DNA from: Lewinellaceae bacterium
GTDB taxonomy: Bacteria > Bacteroidota > Bacteroidia > Chitinophagales > Saprospiraceae
Length of the DNA: 64,000 nucleotides
Assembly: GCA_020636315.1 (NCBI GenBank)
Contig: JACJYA010000004.1
Coordinates: forward strand, 310,001 to 374,000
Direction: 5' to 3'
In this document: piece after piece, positions 17,000 to 23,788 of the stretch
Numbering within the stretch: the first letter of the stretch is position 1
Layout: each line of letters opens with the position of its first letter
Position numbers and translations under genes: made by a program
Notes under the pieces: generated by a model
What the model saw: the letters and a program-made list of their open reading frames with translations, nothing else
Told to the model about the DNA's origin: nothing
Database searches by the model: none

Positions 17000-17051
17000 G
17001 CTCGCGACAGCGAACGCGAGCAAAAATAAATGAAAATAAATTACGGAGCAA
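17000..17051 (-). promoter_or_regulatory. Proximal promoter and leader hairpin of curlin-like gene 4
   Basis: On the minus strand TTG (17049-17051), 20-bp spacer, TATTTTTG (17021-17028). It is followed at once by the inverted repeat GCTCGCG/CGCGAGC (17000-17021), which would lie at the transcript start as a hairpin or operator. Confidence 0.55.
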
Positions 17052-17090
17052 TAGCGTTAAAAAATAAATTAGAAAAAAAAATATTTTTAT

Positions 17091-17123
17091 AAAAAAGCGG
17101 AGGCTCCCGATGGAAGCCTCCGC
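17091..17123 (-). terminator. Terminator of curlin-like gene 5
   Basis: The perfect stem GCGGAGGCT/AGCCTCCGC (17097-17105 with 17115-17123) is followed on the minus strand by a T-run, about 40 bp past the stop codon. Confidence 0.85.
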
Positions 17124-17163
17124 AGTGTTTTCCGGTTATTGCGTTACATTAGAAAGAATGTGA

Positions 17164-18048
17164 TCATTTCTTCTGGTTGATATCGATGTAGTTGTCATCA
17201 GAACCATAAGATACCTCGACATCGCTGGTGCTGTAGTTGCCTTCCTGGTTAACCATGATATCGTTGCGGTCAGAGCCGCTGAAGATCAGAACGTCAGACT
17301 CGTGGTTTTTGTCCTCCTGGCTGATATTGACGTAGTTGTCATCGGAATCATCGCCGATCTCGACGTCGGAGTCCAGTTTTTCACCGTCCTGGCCTACTAC
17401 CACCATATTGCCTTCGAAGAGCAGATCCCCCGAGCCGTTGTAGATATCAACGGAAGACACGTTGTCTTCACCATACTGGGAAACCTCTACACTATTGGCA
17501 TTACTGAAGTTGGAAATGGCCACATCCGATTCGTTGTCGTCTCCGTCCTGCTCGACGTCAACGACGTTGCCTAAACTGAGATTGGCGATGTCCACATCCG
17601 ATTCGTTGTCTTCGCCATACTGGTCAACATAGACATCGTTGTAGGAAGATCCATTGGAAATACTGACATCACTTTCCTGGTCATCCCCATACTGGTCAAT
17701 GTTAATCATGTTGTTCATGGAGAGGAAAGAAATGTCCACATCGCTGTCGTGTCCGTCATTGTCCTGGTTAACATCTACTTCATTGTCAGAAGAGCCAGCG
17801 GTAATGCTGACGTCACTGTACAAGTCTTCACCATCCTGGTTGATATAGACATCGTTGTCATCTGAGTAACCGAGAATGTCCACATCCGATTCGTTGAGGT
17901 CATCTCCGTCCAGGTCCTGAGTAACGATAACATCGTTGTCATCGCTGTGGTCGGAGACGGTGACGGAAGACTTATTCTGCTCTGATTGAGCCATAGTTGA
18001 GCCTACTACAAAGAGTAATGCTGCAAAAAGTAATCCGATTCGTTTCAT
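17164..18048 (-). CDS. Acidic curlin-like repeat protein 5
   Basis: A 294-aa secreted paralogue: signal peptide MKRIGLLFAALLFVVGSTMAQ, first unit with QDLDGDDLN, nine further units and the end DNYIDINQKK. One unit carries a five-residue insertion (GSGDLLFEGN), which accounts exactly for its extra length over proteins 2 and 3 and would make a protruding loop in the solenoid. It is the most upstream gene of the minus-strand cluster. Unlike genes 2-4 it has no consensus promoter at -70; instead a distal activator-type promoter lies 312 bp upstream. Confidence 0.87.
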   Translation of the reverse strand: MKRIGLLFAALLFVVGSTMAQSEQNKSSVTVSDHSDDNDVIVTQDLDGDDLNESDVDILGYSDDNDVYINQDGEDLYSDVSITAGSSDNEVDVNQDNDGHDSDVDISFLSMNNMINIDQYGDDQESDVSISNGSSYNDVYVDQYGEDNESDVDIANLSLGNVVDVEQDGDDNESDVAISNFSNANSVEVSQYGEDNVSSVDIYNGSGDLLFEGNMVVVGQDGEKLDSDVEIGDDSDDNYVNISQEDKNHESDVLIFSGSDRNDIMVNQEGNYSTSDVEVSYGSDDNYIDINQKK

Positions 18049-18099
18049 GGCCGAAATATTATTTAATTATGAAATATTATTATGGAAAATATCTAACAG

Positions 18100-18125
18100 C
18101 CTGTCAAATAACTGTATCTGACAGG
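18100..18125. promoter_or_regulatory. Inverted repeat in the leader of curlin-like gene 5
   Basis: CCTGTCA (18100-18106) and TGACAGG (18119-18125) form a 7-bp dyad with a 12-bp spacer, 52-77 bp before the ATG, where genes 2-4 carry their -7 box. It may be an operator or a leader hairpin. I see nothing else definite in 18126-18355. Confidence 0.35.
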
Positions 18126-18359
18126 TGAGGCGATCGCTGGGCGCCGAGAAGAAGCCTTCCTTCTGAAACGCTGTTTTAGCCCGGGAAAAGTTGGTGAATT
18201 TAGAAAATAAGAGGGTTGCTCACTGAAGCAGATGTTCGGCTACTCGAATGAGCTTCCGTATCTTTAGTAAAAACAAGACGCAAGGCAAGGATCGGGAAAG
18301 ACACCCAGGCTTTGGTATGTGATTCGAATGGGTTTGCTTTTATGCCTTTTTATCAAAAA

Positions 18360-18415
18360 CAAATATAATGAATAAATCACTCAAAATCCTGCCAAAAGAC
18401 CCGGTTATCCTGCCA
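18360..18415 (-). promoter_or_regulatory. Activator-type promoter upstream of curlin-like gene 5
   Basis: On the minus strand: TGGCAGGA (18408-18415), 13 bp, TGGCAGGA (18387-18394), 19 bp, -7 box TATATTTG (18360-18367). The two perfect direct repeats are 21 bp apart (two helical turns), and no -33 box sits at the standard distance. It is the best-conserved of three such promoters in the cluster. Confidence 0.6.
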
Positions 18416-18494
18416 TTTTTGGCAGGGTTGGCGTTAAAATGGGGCGAAATACCACCATGCCGGAACACCATCGCACCTAATCGTTAGTTACTCA

Positions 18495-19256
18495 TTACCA
18501 CTCCATTCCCGGATAGGCCCGTTGAATGAACTGCATCTCCGCCAGGATATACCCCAGATGCTCCGTGTGCATTTTGCCGTTCTTGCCGCCGCTCTGCATG
18601 TACCCGGATTCCGGTTGGCCGAGGGTGGCTTCCTGAAGGATGGCCGATACTTTTTCGTCGTAAAGTGGTTTGATCCGGCCAAGGCTGGCGCCGATGCCGG
18701 CTTCCAGCATCAATTCATCTACCTCATCAGGAGTGGTGAGTTCCCCGGTGTACATCCAGAGGCTGTTGAGGGCGTGCTGCATTTTCCGATGGCTCTCTTC
18801 AGTACCGTCGCCCAGGCGGATCACCCATTCGGAACTGTAGCGCAGGTGGTAGGCTATTTCCTTGATAGATTTTTCGGCGATGGCCCGCAGTTGTTCATCC
18901 TTACTCGATCTGAGCGCCTCGTGCAGGTGGAAATTAAAGGCATCGAAGAGAAACTGGCGGACGATGGTAAAGGCAAAGTCCTCATTGGGTTGCTCTACGA
19001 GAAGGACGTTGCGATACTCCCCCACATCGCGCAGGTAGGCAAGCTTGTCTTCATCCCGCCCTTTTCCCTCTACCTTTCCGGCATGAGCAAGGATGCTTCG
19101 CGCCTGCCCAACCTGGTCAAGAGCGATATTGGTCATGGCGATATCCTGTTCCAGGATGGGGCCATGGCCACACCATTCGGAAAGGCGGTGGCCCAGAATG
19201 AGAGCGTTGTCGCCGAGGCGGAGGAGGTATTCGAAGTGGGCTTGATGTGGAGACAT
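18495..19256 (-). CDS. paaC: Phenylacetyl-CoA 1,2-epoxidase subunit PaaC
   Basis: Structural subunit of the ring-1,2-epoxidase that attacks phenylacetyl-CoA in the aerobic hybrid pathway; it has a ferritin-like fold without the di-iron site. The 253-aa length and the motifs YLLRLGDNALILGHRLSEW, QARSILAHAGK, EIAYHLRYSSEWVIRLGDGT and HTEHLGYILAEMQFIQRAYP are typical. It is the last gene of a paaABC unit: paaB ends about 150 bp upstream. No paaD or paaE follows; the next gene downstream on this strand belongs to the curlin-like cluster, so the rest of the pathway must lie elsewhere. Confidence 0.95.
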   Translation of the reverse strand: MSPHQAHFEYLLRLGDNALILGHRLSEWCGHGPILEQDIAMTNIALDQVGQARSILAHAGKVEGKGRDEDKLAYLRDVGEYRNVLLVEQPNEDFAFTIVRQFLFDAFNFHLHEALRSSKDEQLRAIAEKSIKEIAYHLRYSSEWVIRLGDGTEESHRKMQHALNSLWMYTGELTTPDEVDELMLEAGIGASLGRIKPLYDEKVSAILQEATLGQPESGYMQSGGKNGKMHTEHLGYILAEMQFIQRAYPGMEW

Positions 19257-19408
19257 TATTCTGGTGGTTCGTGATTCGTTAAAAGGGGTTCGGAGGCTCA
19301 GGAGCTGGGAACTGTTCAGGTATTAGGGGGTTTCGGTATTGCGAAATACCAGGTTTTATAAAGCCAACCCCAACACCGTAAAACCGTAACACCACAAAAC
19401 CCCTCCCC

Positions 19409-19708
19409 TTATATGTGCTTTACCTCATCGGGGAGGTTATAAAAAGTAGGGTGGCGGTAAACCTTATCATCTGCAGGGTCGAACAACGATTCGCTTTGGT
19501 TAGGGCTTGAAGCAGTGATGTATCTGGATTCCACCACCCATATGCTGACACCTTCGTTACGACGGGTGTAAACATCTCGGGCGTTTTCGATGGCCATTTC
19601 GGCATCGGCGGCGTGCAGGCTGCCGACATGCTTATGGCTCAGGCCATTCTTACTGCGGATGAATATCTCCCACAGGGGCCAGTTCTTTTTATTTGATTTT
19701 TCAGTCAT
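19409..19708 (-). CDS. paaB: Phenylacetyl-CoA 1,2-epoxidase subunit PaaB
   Basis: A 99-aa small subunit that bridges PaaAC dimers in the epoxidase. The N-terminal WPLWEIFIRSKNGLSHKHVG, the helix DAEMAIENARDVYTRRNEG and the strand SIWVVESRYI are the diagnostic PaaB segments. It lies 84 bp downstream of paaA and upstream of paaC on the minus strand in the standard order. The gap of about 150 bp to paaC is larger than usual for this operon and contains short A/C-rich sequence without an ORF. Confidence 0.95.
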   Translation of the reverse strand: MTEKSNKKNWPLWEIFIRSKNGLSHKHVGSLHAADAEMAIENARDVYTRRNEGVSIWVVESRYITASSPNQSESLFDPADDKVYRHPTFYNLPDEVKHI

Positions 19709-19792
19709 GATCTTGGTTTTTGGTTGTCTGTTGGGAGGTGCTGATTATTGGTCTTGCAACGCAACAAATATCGGTCAACAGTCAACAATGGG

Positions 19793-20764
19793 CTACGCTA
19801 CCTGTATAGCCGCTTTCGCTTCTCTTTCCCTGCGCTTACTTCGCTTCTCGGCATAGGCCATGGCCGCTTCACGGACCCAGGCGCCTTCTTGGTGAGCTTT
19901 GACGCGGGCTTCCATGCGCTGCCGGTTACAGGGGCCATTGCCGCTGACGACCTGCCAGAATTCGTCCCAGTTGATCTCGCCGAAGTCGTAGTGCCCGCTT
20001 TCTTCATTCCACTTCAGGGCCGGGTCAGGCACCTCGATGCCAAGAAAGTCCGCCTGTGGTACCGTCACATCGACGAATTGCTGGCGCAGCTCGTCATTGG
20101 TTTTTCGCTTGATCTTCCATCTCATGGACTGGGCGGTGTGTTTGGAGTCCTTATCACTTGGCCCGAACATCATGAGGGAGGGCCACCACCAGCGGTTGAG
20201 GGCGTCCTGCGCCATTTGCTTCTGGGCCTCGGCGCCGCGGCAAAGCGCCAGCAGGATCTCGTAGCCCTGGCGCTGGTGAAAACTTTCCTCTTTGCAGATA
20301 CGCACCATGGCGCGGGCATAAGGCCCGTAGGAAGTCCTGGTGAGCATCACCTGGTTCATAATAGCGGCGCCATCGACGAGCCAGCCAATCGCCCCGATGT
20401 CTGCCCAGGAAAGAGTCGGATAGTTGAAAATGCTGCTGTATTTGGCTTTTCCCTCGTGTAGTTCATCGATGAGATCTTCCCGGTCCGCCCCCAGGGTCTC
20501 GGCGGCTCCGTATAGGTAAAGGCCATGGCCCGCCTCGTCCTGCACCTTGGCCAGCAGGGCTACCTTGCGGCGAAGAGAGGGCGCCCGGCTGATCCAGTTG
20601 CCTTCCGGCAACATGCCGACCACCTCCGAATGTGCATGCTGGGATATCTGCCGGATCAGCGTTTTCCGGTATTCATCCGGCATCCAGTCTTTTGGTTCAA
20701 TCTTTTCTTCGGCGTCGATCCGCGCCTGGAATTGCTCTAAAAGGGCTTTTTGCTTAGGATCCAT
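19793..20764 (-). CDS. paaA: Phenylacetyl-CoA 1,2-epoxidase catalytic subunit PaaA
   Basis: Catalytic di-iron oxygenase subunit that inserts oxygen into the aromatic ring of phenylacetyl-CoA. Iron-ligand motifs of the ferritin-like fold are visible as KVQDEAGHGLYLYGAAE (ExxH) and CKEESFHQRQGYE (ExxH). The substrate-loop region RWWWPSLMMFGP and the conserved CNRQRME near the C-terminus are also present. I place the start at the ATG at 20764 (MDPKQKALL), because the alternative ATG at 20788 falls within the -7 box (20786-20793) of the only plausible promoter. A perfect 16-bp dyad overlaps the upstream side of that promoter. Confidence 0.95.
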   Translation of the reverse strand: MDPKQKALLEQFQARIDAEEKIEPKDWMPDEYRKTLIRQISQHAHSEVVGMLPEGNWISRAPSLRRKVALLAKVQDEAGHGLYLYGAAETLGADREDLIDELHEGKAKYSSIFNYPTLSWADIGAIGWLVDGAAIMNQVMLTRTSYGPYARAMVRICKEESFHQRQGYEILLALCRGAEAQKQMAQDALNRWWWPSLMMFGPSDKDSKHTAQSMRWKIKRKTNDELRQQFVDVTVPQADFLGIEVPDPALKWNEESGHYDFGEINWDEFWQVVSGNGPCNRQRMEARVKAHQEGAWVREAAMAYAEKRSKRREREAKAAIQVA

Positions 20765-20785
20765 GAATTCTGTTTTTCGGCAGTG

Positions 20786-20827
20786 CAAATATAAGAAGTC
20801 CCGCTATAAAAACGAACATTTGTTCGT
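20786..20827 (-). promoter_or_regulatory. paaA promoter with overlapping operator-like dyad
   Basis: On the minus strand the -7 box is TATATTTG (20786-20793). At the -33 position lies the perfect dyad ACGAACAWWTGTTCGT (20812-20827, 7-bp arms, 2-bp centre). This is the right size and placement for a TetR-type repressor such as the PaaR regulators of phenylacetate genes. No regulator gene is adjacent, so the binder is inferred. Confidence 0.6.
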
Positions 20828-20856
20828 ATTGTTTAGAATGGCGCCGCCTGAAGCTC

Positions 20857-22266
20857 TTAGTCCAGGGCGGCCCTCTTAACCAGTACTACAAAAACCGCCT
20901 TACCCTTCTTCCCTTGCCGTTCAAACCGGCGTAATACTTCCAGGCCATATTTTTCCTGAAGCACCTCCAGAGGTACTCCCTTGTCCACCACTGCGAACCA
21001 GTTCTCCCAGATGGCGATATCCCCGGGCTTAAACGCCGGCAGAGCCGCCGGGTCCAGCTCCCGGCGCAACCCGGGCTGAAAATAGTCCAGGCCAAGCGAA
21101 ATGCTGAGATAGGGGTGGCTGAAGAAGAAAGTTGTACCCTGCCTGCGGATACCGGCTTCCCGGATATAGGCCGCCACCTCCTTCGCCAGTTGCTGGTCCG
21201 TTTTTAAGGTAAAATCGCCCGGCCAGCTTATAGCTGCTTTATTCTTTGTAAAGGGAAAGGCTAACGCCGCGGCCAGCATCACCAATAGCAAAACCCGCTG
21301 AATCCTCTTTCTTCCTTCCGCCCACGAAAGAACGAAGTTGAGCCCCCTCAACGACAGTATGGCAATGAGCGGAACGACAGCAACCAGCACTCGCTTCAGC
21401 CCCATGGAGTTAAAAATACCCAGGCGCCAGAAAAGCGTATGCGCTGTAAAGTAGGCCACGAACCCACCCAGAATGAGCCACCATTCCTCAGCCGTTGCTT
21501 TTCGGCGAGACAGAAGGCTGAGTATCCCCAGTACAAGCAGGCCGTAAAGAACAGGACCAATGACGTAAAACAGTTGCTCGGCAAAATGGCCCAGCTCGCC
21601 TGCCCCATAGGTGCTGTTTGGCCTGGCGTAAGGTATCCTGGTAAATACCCATAGCAGGCTGCCATGTACTCCGGCGCCGGCAAAGGCATAAACGACATGC
21701 CCCGCCAAAAGCATTGGCAGAAATTTCCAGCGCCGTTGCGCCAGCAGGTATAACCCCCACATTCCCATAATGACCAACCCTTCGGAGCGAACAAAAGGCA
21801 GAAAGGACACCAGCACAACTGCCCAGGCCAGCCGGCCCATTAGGGCCAGATAAATACTCAGGATCAGCACAAGGCCAAAAAGGTGCTCGGTAAGGCCTGA
21901 AAAGACGAGCTCAAAACTGAATGGAGCACAAAGGAAGAGCAACCCTGCCCAGGCCGCATGTGCATAGCCCAGGCGCCGGCAGCATAATGCCACAAGGATC
22001 ACCTCTCCGGCGGCCACCAGGAGGTTGAAAAACTTCATTCCGGTAAAACCAAACTGCGCGAATGGGGCACTGAGCAGGACAAAAAAGGGCTTTCCCCAGT
22101 GGTCAAAAAACAGATTTGGATGTTTAAAGGCATAGTGCGCGATCAGGAAGTGCTGCACGCTGTCTCCGGAATCCGCCGTCCCGTCAAACCGGAAAATGAT
22201 GAACAGCCCGGCTGCCAGAAACACAGCCAGCAATAACGCGACGCCTTTTTTAAACGGATCCTGCAT
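20857..22266 (-). CDS. Polytopic membrane protein, GT-C glycosyltransferase-like
   Basis: A 469-aa integral membrane protein with roughly ten hydrophobic segments followed by a soluble C-terminal domain of about 110 residues. The first periplasmic loop contains FDGTADSGDSVQHFLIAHYAF; an acidic residue at this spot, followed by aromatic/His-rich sequence, is typical of GT-C sugar transferases such as ArnT/PMT-like proteins. SFLPFVRSEGLVIMG resembles the later conserved loop. I infer lipid-linked sugar transfer but cannot assign a substrate. The ATG at 22266 (MQDPFKKG) is preferred; the longer frame from 22296 would nearly abut the divergent HAD gene. Confidence 0.65.
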   Translation of the reverse strand: MQDPFKKGVALLLAVFLAAGLFIIFRFDGTADSGDSVQHFLIAHYAFKHPNLFFDHWGKPFFVLLSAPFAQFGFTGMKFFNLLVAAGEVILVALCCRRLGYAHAAWAGLLFLCAPFSFELVFSGLTEHLFGLVLILSIYLALMGRLAWAVVLVSFLPFVRSEGLVIMGMWGLYLLAQRRWKFLPMLLAGHVVYAFAGAGVHGSLLWVFTRIPYARPNSTYGAGELGHFAEQLFYVIGPVLYGLLVLGILSLLSRRKATAEEWWLILGGFVAYFTAHTLFWRLGIFNSMGLKRVLVAVVPLIAILSLRGLNFVLSWAEGRKRIQRVLLLVMLAAALAFPFTKNKAAISWPGDFTLKTDQQLAKEVAAYIREAGIRRQGTTFFFSHPYLSISLGLDYFQPGLRRELDPAALPAFKPGDIAIWENWFAVVDKGVPLEVLQEKYGLEVLRRFERQGKKGKAVFVVLVKRAALD

Positions 22267-22314
22267 AGCAGATGCAAGATAAAATATAACTTGCACGCCT
22301 CAAACATCGGGCTC

Positions 22315-22968
22315 ATGAACAATATAAAGTTACTCATTTTTGACCTGGACGGCACGCTTGTTGATTCCCGCTTCGACCTTGCCGACGCCGTCAATTATGC
22401 GCTCAAAAAGCTGAAAAAGCCCCAACTTACCTACGGAGAAATACCTCCGCTGCTCGGCAGCGGCCTGGGTTATCTCCTGCAAAAGGCCACCGGCGAGGAG
22501 GAGCCTGCTGTTCTACAACATGCCCGACAATTGTTCGACGAATACTACAGCCACCATTATGCTGATAAAACGCGCCGCTATCCCGGGGTAAAAGAAACCC
22601 TGGCGGCCCTTGGCCACCTCAAAAAAGCAGTGTACAGCAATAAGGCCCAGGCCTTTACAGAGGCCATTGTCCGGGAGCTCGGGCTGGCGCCTTATTTTGA
22701 TGCAGTCATGGGCGCACAGCCCGGCCGGCACCCCCTTAAACCCGACCCGGCGGGCATCCGCATCATTCTTGGCCAACTGAGCATTCCGGCAAGCCAGTCT
22801 CTTATGGTAGGCGATTCTACCCACGACATGGAAGCCGGCAAGGCCGCCGGTATGCTCACCTGCGCCGTCACCTACGGCTACCGCCCGGCTGAGGTACTTA
22901 AGAAAATGAGCCCGGACCTGATGATAGAAGCCTTTCCAGATCTGATGAAATTGCCACAATTATTCTGA
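22315..22968 (+). CDS. HAD-superfamily phosphatase, phosphoglycolate phosphatase-like
   Basis: A 217-aa soluble hydrolase of the Gph group. Motif I is IFDLDGTLVDS with the nucleophile Asp and the general acid two residues on. A helical cap domain follows. Motif II is KKAVYSNK (Ser), motif III is the Lys in HPLKPDPAG, and motif IV is MVGDSTHDMEAGKAAG. It dephosphorylates a small phosphoester, possibly 2-phosphoglycolate. The ATG at 22315 (MNNIKLLIF) is chosen over an in-frame ATG at 22291. A second HAD gene begins 4 bp after its stop codon, so the two are cotranscribed and probably coupled. Confidence 0.88.
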   Translation: MNNIKLLIFDLDGTLVDSRFDLADAVNYALKKLKKPQLTYGEIPPLLGSGLGYLLQKATGEEEPAVLQHARQLFDEYYSHHYADKTRRYPGVKETLAALGHLKKAVYSNKAQAFTEAIVRELGLAPYFDAVMGAQPGRHPLKPDPAGIRIILGQLSIPASQSLMVGDSTHDMEAGKAAGMLTCAVTYGYRPAEVLKKMSPDLMIEAFPDLMKLPQLF

Positions 22969-22972
22969 GATC

Positions 22973-23683
22973 ATGACGCCACAACTCCGCGCCCTCATTT
23001 TTGATATAGACGGCACCGTAGCCGACACTGAGCGCCACGGCCATCTGCCTGCCTGCAATGAGGCCATGCGCGAGCTCGGGCTCGACCTGCAATGGGAATT
23101 CGAAGAATTCATCGCCCTGTCACACCTGCCGGGAACGGCCTTTCGCCTGGCGTACAGCCTGGAACAGCGCGGAATGCCTTCGGAGGAGATCCGGCAGTAT
23201 GTAGAGGCATTCAGGCCCCTCAAGCAGCGCCTTTACATTGAAAAGTACCTTCCCCGTATAAGCCTGCGCCCCGGCGTACAACAGCTCATCAAAGAAGCTT
23301 TGGAAAACGATATCCGCCTGGCGGTAGTTTCGACTTCCTACGAGGCGCAGATCCACGCCCTGCTCCGGAATCAGCTAAGCGAATATTACCCGTACTTCGC
23401 CCCTATCCTGGGTAAAGAATCAGGGCAGAAAACGGACAATAATGGGCTCCTGCATAAGAAATGCCTGGAAATGATGCAGCTTTCACCAACAGAGGTGATC
23501 ATGATCGAAGATTCTGAAGAAGGGCTGGAAGCTGCCCGCGCCGCCGGCATCCCCACTGCCGTTTTCTACAATGACAACACTTTTGGAACGCCCTTCCGGG
23601 AAGCCCGGTTGGTAGCACCCGGACTGGAGCATTTCAACCTGGAAAAACTGGCGGCTGTTTTCGGATTCAAGCTGAGCAATTAG
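22973..23683 (+). CDS. HAD-superfamily phosphatase/phosphomutase, CbbY-like
   Basis: A 236-aa HAD enzyme. It has motif I IFDIDGTVADTERHGH, a cap domain (EEFIALSHLPGTAFRLAYSL), motif II AVVSTSY, a lysine in KCLEMMQLSP and motif IV MIEDSEEGLEAARAAGIPT. The pattern TVADTERHGHLPACNEA matches CbbY (xylulose-1,5-bisphosphate phosphatase) and beta-phosphoglucomutase-like enzymes. It follows another HAD gene by 4 bp and precedes a class II fructose-bisphosphatase homologue by about 100 bp. This suggests a sugar-phosphate clean-up or gluconeogenic role, although the substrate cannot be read from sequence. Confidence 0.85.
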   Translation: MTPQLRALIFDIDGTVADTERHGHLPACNEAMRELGLDLQWEFEEFIALSHLPGTAFRLAYSLEQRGMPSEEIRQYVEAFRPLKQRLYIEKYLPRISLRPGVQQLIKEALENDIRLAVVSTSYEAQIHALLRNQLSEYYPYFAPILGKESGQKTDNNGLLHKKCLEMMQLSPTEVIMIEDSEEGLEAARAAGIPTAVFYNDNTFGTPFREARLVAPGLEHFNLEKLAAVFGFKLSN

Positions 23684-23788
23684 AAGGTTCTCCGCACTTT
23701 TGTGACCTTCCGCACTGACTGCGGCGCTCTGGTTCAGTAACTTGAGGCGTATTAGCCGAAAAAGCTTCTATCACCAAAAGACATCGCT

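Noticed and set aside
13649..18048. 72-bp tandem repeats considered as non-coding satellite
   Set aside because: The period is exactly 24 codons, the reading frame is intact, and substitutions follow the protein pattern.
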